Of a DNA stretch of 64,000 bases, positions 13,111-26,400 are shown in pieces. The translations under genes and the position numbers were made by a program. Each line of letters begins with the position of its first letter. The stretch's first letter is position 1. The notes below the pieces were generated by a model. It was not told the DNA's origin. It ran no database searches and worked only from the letters and a program-made list of their open reading frames with translations. This stretch comes from Homalodisca vitripennis (taxonomy: Eukaryota > Arthropoda > Insecta > Hemiptera > Cicadellidae), in contig NC_060211.1 in assembly GCF_021130785.1 (NCBI RefSeq), positions 123,391,001 to 123,455,000 of the forward strand. The letters are read 5' to 3'.

Positions 13111-14050
13111 AATATACTACTGATAAAGAGAGACTCACCTTAGTATTCTTCTTCAAGATTGTACTAAACTGCTTTTGAAGTTCTCCATGTTGAACTCAGT
13201 AAAATGCCTGATTATCAAAAGACATAATAAGCGATATTATGCTTTAATGAGTCGGTCCATTTGTAATAGTTTAAAGTTTATTGTGAGAAAAGTTATAATT
13301 ACCAGTGATTTTTAATACGGCCTCCCTTCAGTTTCTCTAATGAACAAAAGTTTCTATTTATCACCTTATTCCGTTGCAAACGATTTAAAGTGTTTTATCG
13401 TCTCTGAAGTAATGCGTCATATAACGTGTGTAGAGCCCACTGGATCTTGTGACTACGAATCTTTATAGGAAAACTAAGCATAAATGTTAAGTGAAAATTA
13501 TTTCGTACCCTTTTGAGGTACATAAACCCTACATAACAAAACTATCAATTGGGAAAATTCCAAAAAAGTAAAATAATCTGTTACATTTAAAAACAATACT
13601 GCAACAAATAATCCATAACACGTTTATTTTTATGTAAGTCCAGTCACGTAGGTAGAAACCCTTTGTTCAGAACATTTAGATGTTACTTTGGTAGTTAAAA
13701 AACTATTTTGTGAAAAACTGATGTTTGGATTTGATTTTGCTTTGTTCAGTTGCATCTTTTATCTTTTGTAAGTTGACATTGTTTATGCTCATCAATTTTA
13801 AAGGAAATTACTGTGAATACAAAGAAAAAGTAAGAATGAGAAGACCAAGCCTGAAAGATACGCATAATAAAGATTATAAAACCATAACAACGTTACATTA
13901 AAAACAACCAATCGTCAGACTCAGAAATTAATGTCAAATCACCGTCAGGTAAAAATTTACAGACTACAAATATGTAAGGAAGGAAATGTATATGAGATCT
14001 ATTAAAACGTTACTTTAACAACATCTAATGACCAACATTGGCAGGGATTG
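13111..14050. other. AT-rich intergenic stretch, nothing recognised
   Basis: No coding or structural feature seen beyond a generally low GC content. Confidence 0.4.
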
Positions 14051-15055
14051 GGACTGCCTGTGCTTAAAGCAGTAGCCGTGCATTCATCACTGTTACTAGA
14101 ACCAACAGCAATGGCTGCAGTGACACTGTTATACGCACCCAGGTTAGAGCATTGCATGATACTATTATCAGTCCGTGGGCAGGTCGTCACCCTTCTACCA
14201 TGTAATACTTCCCTCCCTTGTTAGGTTGGTTAATAGAGATATGTAGGTTCGTCACGTGTGCTGCCGCATATAATATGCACTTCCTTGACAAGAGGATAAT
14301 ATAGATCCATAAATTCTCACTAAACTTGTTGATCTTTACAGTATAAATACTTGATAAAAGCGTTAAATGTTTTCAGACTGCATAATTTTTAATTAATATT
14401 CAAGTCCTAATAGACTAGGACAAGAAAAGAATATTTTATTTGATACACCGGTTGATATTAAAAGGAAATATATTCTATTCTCGGTTGAAATTTATGTAAT
14501 ATAAATATAGAGGTTACCCCATATTTTTTTCAATTTGAATTTCAATTACACACCCAATTACACCCAATCTTTCAAGTGCACCTTGTGCCGACTTGAAAGA
14601 TGTTTCAATATTATTAAAGATAAGTTTAAATTAACATTATTAGGATCTGATAGGATAAAACTTCCACGTTCACCACATGTAAAACGTTAAGACCAATGCT
14701 AAACATAGGACTTACCTTTTCATAAAAATTAGATTCACAAGGGTTAAAATTACTAAATATTGAAACCGTTATTACTTAGTTTCTATAGAAAATTTCTAAT
14801 AATGGAATTCATAGATTTACTAACTCTATGGGATCTTTCTTTTTATTAAATATTCATAATAATATTCTCCGTTAATAATTTCCGTCCTTTTCTCACTGAT
14901 GTTGTGTTGGAAGTAAGCCCACGACCACAGGTAGCGGATACACAGGTACTACCTTTACCAACACCCTGGAGGTGTTTATGGAGAACCAACTGAGGAAATA
15001 CATTGATGACGTCAATGAAGACACAACGAGAAACCTCTTCCCTATTAGGTTGGTT
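14051..15055 (+). repeat. Dispersed repeat, first tandem copy
   Basis: From about 14216 onward this is collinear with 15701-16480 at an offset of 1483 bases. Its first part (14051-14310) is also found inverted at 7490-7740. It contains a hairpin at 14572-14602 with arms CTTTCAAGT and ACTTGAAAG. In the second copy one arm reads ACTTGAGAG, which still pairs as RNA through a G-U wobble. No protein recognised. Confidence 0.7.
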
Positions 15056-15066
15056 AGTTGAGATAT

Positions 15067-15698
15067 CAAGTCAAGTCGCTATGACTGTGGGGGGGTGGAT
15101 CCCACACATCTTTCAAGGCCTCTGCCGGTTAGGCTTTTGCCTTGTGTCTCGAGGGTCAAAGCCCTAGTAGCTTTCGCTACCTGTCAGTGGGGTGAAGTGT
15201 CGTGGTGCAGTCGAAGTTGTAATCAATGTCATCAGTCATCCATGGGATGACGCAGTTGGGGGACCTCCTGGGCGCGAAGCTCACGGATGAGATCCCACGG
15301 TGAGGACTCTGCAGCTTCCTCAAGGCTCGATGTCAGGCCTTCTACGAAGCTCCTGATGGTAGGGACGTTGGACGAAGCCCTGACTACGGTGTTCCTCACA
15401 AACCAGGGCGACCCAGTGGCCCGCCGCAGACACACGCTCTGGACAGCGAGCAACTGCCTCCTTGCGGTCTTGCAGGTGAGGTGGTACCATGCTGGGGCCG
15501 CATATGTGAGCACTGGTCGTATCAGAGCCGTGTAGAGCAGGACCTTCGTCCTTGTCGGTAGCTTCGTGGAGTTGAGCAGGGGGCCGATGCTGCCGAAGCC
15601 CTTCCTTGCTTGGCCACAGATCCTCTTGACGTGGGGTGTGAAGTACCCCCAGGTACTTGACTGAAGTCTTCCACGGTATGTCTTTGCCGTTGAGTGAC
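15067..15698 (-). mobile_element. 5'-truncated Jockey-like LINE inserted at the repeat junction
   Basis: This 632-bp insertion reads on the minus strand and is flanked by a perfect 11-bp direct repeat AGTTGAGATAT (15056-15066 and 15699-15709). It begins inside ORF2 and ends in a 3' UTR of about 165 bases whose tail is CTTGA-type repeats rather than poly(A). The insert is far richer in GC than its surroundings. Its 3' UTR is repeated at 11158-11288. It interrupts sequence otherwise shared with the neighbouring tandem copy, so it inserted after or during that duplication. Confidence 0.85.
15232..15698 (-). pseudogene. Jockey-type ORF2, C-terminal reverse transcriptase fragment
   Basis: Translation starts inside the reverse transcriptase thumb with LNGKDIPWKTSVKYLGV, which matches the usual I-W-KYLGV block. 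After a frameshift near 15645 it continues in another frame as LTYAAPAWYHLTCKTARRQL and ATGSPWFVRN, the hallmark APAW and PWFVRN blocks of Jockey-clade ORF2 proteins. It ends with a stop at about 15232. Only roughly the last 150 residues of a protein usually near 900 residues remain, so it is non-functional. Endonuclease, YADD box and ORF1 are absent because of the 5' truncation. Confidence 0.8.
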
Positions 15699-15700
15699 AG

Positions 15701-16480
15701 TTGAGATATGTAGGTTACGTCACGTGTGCTGCAATCTATCGCAGACAATATGCACTTTCTCAACAAGAGAATAATGTAGATCCGTAATTTCTCACTGAGA
15801 CGTGGTGAACTTTACAGAATAATTACTTGGTTATATTGTTTAACGTTTCAGATTATATTATTTTTAATTATTATTGAAGTCCGAGTACATTTAAACAAGA
15901 AAATAGTATTTTATGTAACAAAGCGTTTAATATTTAAAGTCAATTTATTCTATTCTCGTTTGCGATTTAAGTAATATTAATATATATTGCTTACCCCATA
16001 TAAAATGTTGTTACGTTTCACATAGAATTTCGATCCAATTCCACCCAATCTTTCAAGTGCACAATGTGCTGACTTGAGAGATGTATCAGTATTATTATAG
16101 ATACTTTTAAATTAATATTAGAATATGAAATGATAAGAATTCCATATAAATGATACGAATAAGATTAAAACGATAAGACCTGCGCTAAATATTGGACAAC
16201 AACGGACAAGTTTACAACGATTACAAGGGAGTTGATATTGAAACCATTTTGAATTTCGTTTTTGTAGAAACTTTTTATCAATGGAATTCCTAGATGTATG
16301 AACCTCATGGAAGCATTCCTTTTATTAAATATTCTTAATAATATCCTCTGTTAATAATTTCCATCCTGTTCTCACTGATACTGTGTTGGAAGTTAGCCAC
16401 GACCACAGGTAGCGGAGGGTACGACCATTACCAACGTCCTGGTGACGTCAAAGGGGACGATACGAAGACCAAATCGTAAT
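15701..16480 (+). repeat. Dispersed repeat, second tandem copy
   Basis: Collinear with 14216-15055. Shared blocks include TTCTCACTGAT followed by GTGTTGGAAGT near the right end and ACGACCACAGGTAGCGGA. It is shorter than the first copy at its right end. Confidence 0.7.
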
Positions 16481-17784
16481 TGAATATTTATTTGAGTCCC
16501 AGCAGTGGAAAATGAAATTAAATGTGCTGATATTACAGGAAATTTGGAAACTAAACCGGTAAATGTACCAAACCTCGTCAGTACGCCATCAAAGCCTAGG
16601 GAAAAAGCCGGGGATCAGAGGGAAATGATCTCGCACTAATGTAATTCCGACGTTTTTTTATCAAGGACAGATTTATAAACACCGTTTTCTTAGGGATACT
16701 GGAGAAAATGTACATTTATCCCAAATATCTGCTGCTAGGAGAAGGTTGAGGAAAATCTGTGAGCGCTTTGCAGCGAATAACACATGCATTCCTCCTGGGG
16801 TTTGGTGATGTTGAATACATATTTCTGACTCACACTACCCTTTATGTAGAGTTTAATGATTGCTGAACTAGCCAAAACTCATTATTGATGTCTAAACTTC
16901 TGTTCCAATATGATCACCTAGTGAATGCCCGATGACACTCTTAGGTTGACCAAACATCCCCGCTTCTGGCAAGTGGCATGAGATAATGTTAATGCTTGTA
17001 AATTTTGTATATTTAGATTTAATCCAACACAAACAGTAATGCTTTTTAATATAAACATCTAGTACTGCTATCACATTGTCTAGCTGAATGAGATAATACA
17101 GTTACAACGTTCTCACACTTTTTCCGGGCTCTTCATACTGACGTTTAGGTAATATTTTAATTACTGTCAGAATATTAAAAGGGAGACAAAATCGTTGGTT
17201 AAAATGTCTAAATATAATTAAAATTATATTTACTTATATGATGATCATCTTCGGTGTGTAAAGCGTAAGAAATCTAATTTCAGAAAAAAATAATTATTTA
17301 ATATTTTTAACCATATTGATATTTTTCAATGTCGACCACCACTACAACTTATAATTTTTTTTTAGATAAACTTTGAAAAAAATTCAAGAACCTGGTTGAG
17401 TATTTGATCAGTAACTATTAGGAATACTGAAAGTACACCACTTAAATAAAAATGAAGTGAAGAAATACTTTTCAAAGTAAATAGCATAAGGAAGACATTT
17501 TATAACATATTCTGGCAACATGCAATGGTGGCGCCAATTTAACAGTTAAATACATTTATTATTACATTTGTAAACTCGCAACGTTTTTTCTTTCCTTTGC
17601 GTGTGTCCATGATACTATAAACAATTTCGTTCAGTATAAAAAGCCAAATTTAAGTACGTCTGAGGAAATACACGTAAAAGTTAATTGTGAACATTGCAAA
17701 TTACTCGCGTGTATAACTTCATGTAGAGTGATACGGTTTTTAATTTTTGCAAATATTTAATCAAATTTGCTGGCTCAGCGGTAG
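16481..17784. other. Intergenic stretch, nothing recognised
   Basis: Mixed AT-rich sequence with no convincing gene, repeat end or RNA structure. Confidence 0.4.
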
Positions 17785-17901
17785 TAATAATAATGGACAT
17801 GTATGTTACGTAGTGGCTGGTGCCCATACAGTAATTACATATAGCAAAATATAAAGTAAAATAAGTAGGTTATAGTACTTCTGCTGTTATACTGGTAAAT
17901 A

Positions 17902-18378
17902 CAGTTGAAGGAATTTAGCTGTGCTCGTAGGGCTCAGATACTACCCTTTCAACAAATAAACGCTATCTGTGTGGCGGGTTGCGTTTACGTGCTAGCCGCT
18001 GAGATGAAGGAGCAAAAATCTCTTTAACGACTTTAAACTCACGATTTCGATTTGCAGGTTAGTATTGACAAATACGTTATTTTCAAAAACACGTTAAACG
18101 ACACTATACCAACAGAAAAACAAGGATAAGCCCTATTATTCCTATTATTTGGTTTTCTCTTATTATTTAATTCCACCCCAATCAGCACTGTCACTAAACA
18201 GACTGATTTTAGCGAGTATAATGAGTTATATCTGTCAATAAAATTCCTGAAAGGAGGGATTTTACCCATGAGTCACAGGAAATGTTTTCGGGACGCAGCG
18301 CATAATGGTATCCCGCCACCCCCCCCCCCTTATCACCACACACTCAAGGTCACGAGGGCAGCTAAAGTCCTCGAACTA
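17902..18378. mobile_element. Tc1/mariner-like MITE
   Basis: A 477-bp insertion with terminal inverted repeats of about 26 bases. The left end starts CAGTTGAAGGAATTTAGCTG; the right end, read inward, starts TAGTTCGAGGACTTTAGCTG. It is flanked by TA on both sides (17900-17901 and 18379-18380). Copy C has the uninterrupted sequence with a single TA at 56051-56052. TA duplication and a CAGT start are typical of Tc1/mariner elements. It encodes no transposase and contains a C-run near 18316-18328. Confidence 0.85.
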
Positions 18379-19235
18379 TAAGTCAGTCATGAGTTGCTAC
18401 AAACTAAACTCAAGGATTAATTGTTTAAAACCAATATTCAGACTACATATACAGCCATACATACAAGATAAAATCTACGTAAATTGTATTCAGTGAAAAT
18501 TGTGTTGTTTTGACTTATCCATTTGAAGAATATTCCAGTAAAAACGACAGAGGTTCAGCCGTGGTGTTCGGGTCATAGGCCTGAAGGAGACTGAATGTTA
18601 ACTCTGCTATTTTTGTCCGTATCAACTTGAAGCAAAATTTCTTACGATGCCACTGTTCTAAACAAATTTTCAAAGGTATAAGGTTTTAAAATTGTGTTTT
18701 CATGGTAACGAGGAATCATTATTGTTTGGTAAGAAATAGACCAATCGTAAGGGTTAAGTTACAGTTATATAAATTCTCAGGAAGAGAGCACATCTAGATC
18801 TTTACAAGAAGATAATTAATAAATGAAAGAATATTTATATCCTCATTGAAATAAAGATCACACATATATACAAAAACAGGATATGATCTTCAATGCGCAG
18901 CCTAATTAAAAATATAAGTAGTGTATAATTTTTGTATGAAAAATATAACATATTGAGAACAGGAAATTTGCAATATAAATATGTATTAATGTAACATATA
19001 TACACTCATAATATAATAAAAAAAGAAAAAAACAAATACATCACAGCTACAACAAATCAAGTGTTAGAGAATAATATAACTACGAGATAACAATGGCAAA
19101 TTGATAGTGATGATGAATGATTAATAAATAATACAAATTTCATCTTAATTTATGAAAAATATTGCATCGAAAACAGTTTATTAGGAGGCTTGGAAACTCA
19201 CACACTTATAGACTCACGCCACACATAAACAAAAT

Positions 19236-19275
19236 CTATCTCTCTCTCTCTCTTTCTCGCGCTATCTCCCCCTTT
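19236..19275. repeat. (CT)n microsatellite
   Basis: A pyrimidine-rich run of CT dinucleotides with a few interruptions. The counterpart in copy C at about 56883-56922 has a different length, as expected for a microsatellite. Confidence 0.85.
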
Positions 19276-22200
19276 TCCTGTCCCTACATTTACTACCATC
19301 AAAAGACGCTCTCTCTCAACACACAATCCTACACAGCTACAACATCATGACACTATCATACGCCAACCCACCGTAAATTCTCCTGATGAAAATAGGATCA
19401 ACAATTAAGCTAGTGATGTCAATCATAGCTAGCATGTCACATCATCCATCTCATGATCAAGTATCTGTCAACATTACATGACACACTTTTAGTGGCAGCA
19501 CTGCAAGTACAAGTAACCCACTATGCCAGTTAATGTGCATTCTTGTATCACATATTTGTAGAGACAGAATTGTTTTTAATTTTTGTTCTATCCCTCCCAT
19601 TTTTATGCTAAGGCTAGACCCATAAAGATGTTTGATCTTAACTAAACAGATTTAATAGAATGGTTTGTACTGGACAAATAGAGAGTACTAACAAAAGTGA
19701 TGGACAGGACCTGCACTATCCCTCAATAAGACACCCTTGTTGTTTTTCTAATAATAATAATAAATTTGTAATACTCAATTTCTAACATGTACAATTGCTT
19801 AAAGTTATTTTGATGTAGTGTAACCAAAACTTAAATAAATGTTTCTTTATATAACACATAATGTTTAAATTTTAGTAATATTACTCATATAAAACACGAG
19901 ATAAATATTTTTATTGTGTTTTATTCATCAACTTTTAATAATACAATATTTGGTCACATTATATCTCATCAAGATTCTCTAAGTATATCATTTATGAAGA
20001 ACTTATTTTTATTGAAATATTTTTATAACATAGATACCGTGTTTTAAAATCTAAACGTTTTGTTGCATCATTTTTCTTCAGCATACAATTAAATGTATAT
20101 TATCGTTATTTGTTGACTGCTTCTCTATTTGCTTCACATTTGAAAACCATTCTTTATTACAATTCCCAATACACTTATAAGTGAAATTTTCACTAAAAAG
20201 CCTGGAATGGGTAAGAGTATTGATTTCACGAAACAAATCTAAAGTAGTAAGAAAGTAAAAATAAAATAATAGTATCGTAAAAATTAACAACGCATCATTT
20301 CAGCGCACTCTTGCGTTGTAGTACTCTGCCTACCTCACTAGAACTAATTATTAAAACACAGGTTTTTAACCTCACCCAAGGAACAAAAATATGAATGTAT
20401 CATTTAGCAAGATATCAATAAATATCATCTTCAGCCTTTAAAATTTTCAGGATACTTCATGTCTACATAGACAACATTAAGTTCTATGATTGTGCATGTT
20501 CAACTGTAGAATTTGGTTCAGCGTTATTTAAGCACTTAGTGGGCTGAAACAATTTCGTTTATGCCTACTGAGAGGATGTTAAGTTTTCTGTTCTGTATGA
20601 TTTATCTGTATGACAACATGACGATAATGAAATGCGCTATATGATTAATATTTAGCATGACACTTTAGCGTAGCCTATTACGCAACACGTGGTGCAGCGT
20701 CCTCGTACCTTGCATATATAAACCAACAATAAAAGAAATGGATAAGGTCCATGTAAAAACACGAAAGTGGAAAATGTAAGTTTGCGAAATTTTAGGAAAA
20801 TTCACAAGCAACAATACTGGGCTAATCACAAGTAACCGTAATTGTCTACATCGGTTTTAAAGCTACTGATACAATATACACAAATTAAGTGTAAGTTTTA
20901 TTTCATTTAATATATGTATTAAATGTCTAATTATTTGAAATTGAAAGGACAAGGCATATTTTCGACATTTTCTAAAAAGAAAAAGACAACCAATGGCAAG
21001 GTATTCTGAAAATGGTTAAGAAAAAAGTTAGTTTTACGTTAAAATGGATCGATAAAATACCAGCACGTCCTACCCTGATGAAACTGCAGAAGATTATAAT
21101 TATAAGAAAAAAAAGATGCTAGCTCATCAAATTATGATAATGACATATCCTTTTAGATTATAATGTATTGGAGGAAATGTTGGTAATAATTACAAAGCGT
21201 TGCTGGATATAAAATGTATCATCAATACCATTTACATATTTTGTCTGCTGTGCCACAGACAGTTAATTCAAACACACCAGCTGGCTTTATTAAATGTGAT
21301 TTGTTATGTTTACATTAATTTTCTTCTTAATTATAACGGGTTTCTAACGTATTAATGTATTATTTCCATTAAAAAAGTAACGGTGTATAAATATATCGCA
21401 GTAAACTATTTCAGAGACATAACTCGGTCTGATTGATCTAGGGTGAAACACTGTTTTATACCAAATCATACGTCGTCATACAGTCGTCTTCATGAAATCA
21501 AATTTTTAATTTTTTGACCTTGGTCTTAGTGGCTTGGTATAACGTGGACTTATGTGTGCATTGCTGTCTCCTGGTGAGAGGTTCAACAGTTAGTGCAAGT
21601 TAACCTACTCGTCAATAAAAATCTGGATTTCTCACAAAACATTAATATCTGAGTCTCCGAAGAAAGAACCTAAAGGTACAGCTCATCACCACTCCGAATG
21701 GTAAATCAAAATATATTATTTTCTTCCTCGACCGTAGTCCTTGTTATGTATATTTAATTTTGATTATTACGATTATAATAGCATGATTTAAAAAGCATCA
21801 TGAGCTGACAAACACAAATTAACCTTTAGTATTTTTTATTATTTTTACAAATCCTATATTACAAGTTTTTAGTTCCGTTTATTAGCAAACTCATAACAGG
21901 CGTTAATAAATTGTAAATATTTGGTTATTCATTTATAGTGATAAGCTTGTGTGCATAATAGACTTGTTATTATGGTATTTTATTAAGAGAGGACGTTGCA
22001 AGGTTTCAGGTTTGAATTGGGCAAAACATTTATTATTTTGGAACTTTTTTACTTTTTATATGAGTTTGTATGTAGTTTTGTTAAATACAGACCGAGTCGC
22101 GCCGCTACTAAAACTTGGGTTAATTAAATACATTCGTATTGGTTCCCTGTAATGCGTATTTGAACTGTTACCAAATCACGTTGTCAGTTTAACTATTATT

Positions 22201-23495
22201 ACTTAACAGTCACATTTAGTTTTGTTTCTTCTACTGGTAAACCCATGATAGTGATTTATATATTACATTTATATCACATTTGCGGTAAAATATCTTTTCT
22301 GATCAAACCTCATTTTATGAATTTATGATATAGTCATAATAATTAATATATAACATAGTTACAATTTATTTCTAATAATCATTTCTAAAAGCCTTTAGGC
22401 ATCTCCAAACATCGATAAAAAACCCATGTTTAATTCTAGAACATTTATCCGTTGCTATGATTCAGGAAAGTGGGCTTAACGCTGCGTTTATAACCATTAA
22501 AATAAGGTAACCAAACTGAGGGATGTTTATTTACAAATGATTTATTCTTAAATTTCTCGTTTCCATTAGGGTACCTTTTAAGTTACCCATAAGATTATCT
22601 TAAGTTGCGATAACGCTCAGCAAAATTCCACTGGTTGATATGCACCTCAATTCGATATGCATCTATTTGATCTACATCAAGAGGAATGGAAAGTGCTTAA
22701 AAATTGCAATTGTAAGAAATAATTGTGAAACAACATACTTACTTACACGAGATATCAGAGGTTTAGCAAGTTAGTATTTTCGAATAATTAGTATTTTTAT
22801 GTACACCATATATTTTGTCAGACCTTTAGTAGGTATCTCCGTAAATAATACTGACCTTGATAAAATATTTGACGGTGCTGATCAAAAGCAACAAGAAAGT
22901 GTCAGAATTATAAAAGATATATTCTTTACACGCAGTTATGAGATTTATCGACCCTTTATAATACTTAGATATGATGATAATCCAAACAAGGTCATGGATT
23001 ACATGCTTGTTTTAGAGATCTACACTTCTTAGTATATTTCATAACATTTATTTGCAACTGGGAACACTGTAATTTTACTATTAAATTACACGTCGTAATA
23101 TTATATTGTGGCAAAGTTACCAGATTTGTTTAAAGCAATACAATACTAAACGTCATATCTATCTAAGGCGATGAACTATTAATATGAAAATATACAATTA
23201 ATACAACTCATTAGTCAATAATTGCCATGAGTAATTGTAATTACATTAAGATTATAAACTATTCTCATGTAAACATATCCTTAACCAAATAGTATTAGCG
23301 TGCCATTCTGAAAGAGCTATTGTAGCCAAATCGATTTTAAAATAAAGCAATGCGTTACCTTCTTCTTCTTCTTTCTTCTTGTTTGCTGAGTTTCAGCAGG
23401 TTCTGCTTACTTTGTGCATGGAACCTCGATAAACATTCTTGTATGTAACGTCACTTTCAAGACTTAAGTTATGTTAGTTTGTGTTTTTATTTTTG

Positions 23496-26400
23496 TTATA
23501 TTACCTTATTTATAGATTTAAGAAAACTTACAAATGCCAGTATTATTTCCATATCAAAGCTTGTTAAAAGATCTTTCAATATATAAGGTGGATCTATTTT
23601 CTTCGCTTTCAGTTTAGTGAGCAACTCATGTCTGAAGTCGTTATATTGCACACAATCAAAGATTAAATGTTGAAGACTTTCTATGGAACCTGCATTGCAT
23701 TTGAGGCATAACGGAGTGAAATAACAATTTATCTTAAATATGGTTTCATTAACCCAAGCATGTCCACTTCTTAGTCTATTTATCGTTACTATTTTATTTC
23801 TACTCAGTTTGTAATTATTATACCATGGGGAGGGGCTATCAGGGGCAAGTAGTGATTGTTTAATTGTGCCAACAAAATCTTCCAATGACACTTTAAAATC
23901 TGTTGTTTCTTCACCTGCTTGGGTTGCCTCTTTTGCCAGCCTATCTACATGTTCATTGGGACCTATCACCACATGACTTGGTACCCATTGAAAAGTGAAG
24001 TATTTATTACCTCTCATCATGCAGATTGTAATGGCTGATGCCAGATTTTCTTCATAATCTGCTGAACTTGCTGCCTTTATGGCTAGTATAGCAGCTTTTG
24101 AGTCAGAACATACTACAATGTTATCATAATTTTGTTCGTTTGCTATTTCAACAGCTTTCTTTATGGCATACAGTTCTGCGGAATAGCTGGATGCCTGGTT
24201 TGGAAGTTTATATTTGTATTCTATTTTTAAGTCCTGTATATACACGGCAGAGCCTGTGCCATCCTTGCTTCGTGAGCCATCAGTGTAAATTCTTAGATAG
24301 TTTTCATATTTCTTTCTCATTAATTCTAGAAATAATGCTTTAATGGCTTCTGGTGGGAGTAATGATTTTTTCCCAACTGTGTCATCAATCTGTAGTTCAA
24401 ATGATATTTTTAAGTTCTTAAGCAGTAGGGGGCTATCAACGAATTCCAAAAGATTTGAATCACTTACTGCAATATTGTTTAGATTCGCCAGATTATCTAC
24501 TGTGTTCACCAGTTCCATGTATAGAGGTTTGGTTTTTTTGACCCAGTACTTATGATGATAAGCTACTGCATGTAAATATCTTATATTCACATAGCATGGG
24601 TGTTGTGGATTACTTAGTGTTTTAAACAATATTTTCTCTGTTAAGAATTCTCTCCTTATATGTAAGGGAGGTAATGCTGCCTCTGCATGCAGAGTATTAG
24701 TTGGGGAAGATTTCATAGCTCCGAGAATGCATCTTAAAGCATGGTTTTGGACTATTTGTAGGCTTTTAAGGTTGACTTTTGGGGCATGACCAAAAATAAA
24801 GCAACCATACTCCAGCTTAGATCTAATTACACTTTTATATACCTTTGTTAGAAGCTGCGGGTGGACACCTAGCCTCCCACAAGCCAGTGACCTCAGGATG
24901 TCAAGGTCTTTTAGGGATTTGCTTACCAGTGATTGGATGTGCTCCTTAAATTTTAATTTATTATCGATTATAATACCTAAGATCTTACGGCTATTGACTA
25001 CAGGAATGACTTGATTGTCAACAGTCAATGTGGGATTTATGATTTCTTTCCTTCTACTTATTACGATAATTTTACACTTTCTTGGATTTATATTAAGTGA
25101 TACCTTTAACAGGTATTGTTCAAGGCTGGACAAGGCTTCTTGGATCCCAGCTGCACTAATGTCTAGCTCTTTATGACTATAGATTAGGGTTATGTCATCT
25201 GCGTACAGTAGAGGTTGTACCTGTCTTGGCATATACCTACCGATGTCTGCAGTATACAGTGAAAATAATATTGGACTGAGCACACACCCCTGGGGAAGGC
25301 CTCTATATGCAGTTCTGATGAAGGTACCCTGATTGCTGATGAAGGTCAACCTTCTACAACTAAACCATTTAAAAATGTGCATTATAAATTTGTCTGGGAT
25401 TCCTAAAACATATAACTTACTTGCAAGTGTTGGTATGGAGACTGAGTCATAGGCGCTACTTAAGTCCAGGGATGCAACAACTGCAGTTCTATCGTTTGTA
25501 AGGCTTACCTGAGCTTCGGTTATCAGGGTCAGCAGGAAGTCATTGCTTCCACTCTTCTTTTTGAAACCAAATTGGTTGTCAGGAATAAGTTTGTTCTTAG
25601 TGGTAAACCATTCTAGGCGGTATTTAATCATTAAATTGAATATTTTCATAATACAGGATAATAATGAGATAGGCCTATATGAGTTTTCAGATGTCCTATC
25701 TTTTGTTGGTTTTAATATACCTATTACCTTTATGTTTTTCAGGTATTCCGGGATGCTCTTTCCCTGCCAAATGTTGTTAAAGACAATTAGCAGAAGGGTT
25801 TTGGCTGAAGGGGGCAACATTCTTAAGATTAAATAGTTAATACCATCCAATCCAGGGGCGGTGGACTTGGACCTAGATTTGATGTCATGTTCCAGTTTGA
25901 TTTCTTTGAATTCACCCTCAAGTTGGTGATTATTACTATTTTTCATGAAGATGGGGAGGTCAATTTCTGATTTTTCTGGAACATAATCTGGGGAGATAGT
26001 TTTCATGAATTTATAGCTTAGGTCCTTGTCATTTGCTAAATACTTTTCGAAACTATTTGAAGCATTCTTTCCTTGGTTTAGTCCATTTATCATTTGCCAT
26101 ATTTGAGAGTTATTATTATAATTTAATATTTCGCATAGTGAATGCCATGCAGATTGTTTAGCTTTGACTATGATTTGTTTTGCTTCATAATGAGCTTTTT
26201 TGTAGTGGCTATAGTTAATAGGTGTCATCTCCTTCGTAAATTGGCTAAAATACCTTCTTCTGATGGCAACTGCCCTGGAACACTCTGGTGTCCACCAGGA
26301 TTTTGAGTTAAAACCAATACCTTTTGGGCCATTGTGATATTTTGGCACTGCATTTATAATTGATTCTTTCAGAACTTTCATAAAATCCTCATATTCTATG

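Larger units (their letters stand above)
17785..23345 (+). repeat. Large dispersed repeat, copy B
   Basis: The stretch is collinear with copy C from 55932 onward, starting at the GCGGTAGT block. From 18381 to about 21760 the two copies differ mostly by scattered substitutions and small indels. From about 20360 to 22050 it is also represented by the inverted copy A. It contains a CT-rich microsatellite (19236-19275), a Tc1-like MITE absent from copy C, and a 77-codon frame (22799-23032) without recognisable domains. The right side is interrupted by the I-clade LINE. Nothing in it identifies the element class; it could be a segmental duplication or a degenerate large transposon. Confidence 0.75.

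Noticed and set aside
22799..23032. 77-codon frame as a host gene
   Set aside because: It has no recognisable domain, lies inside a repeat, and its counterpart in copy C is not open.
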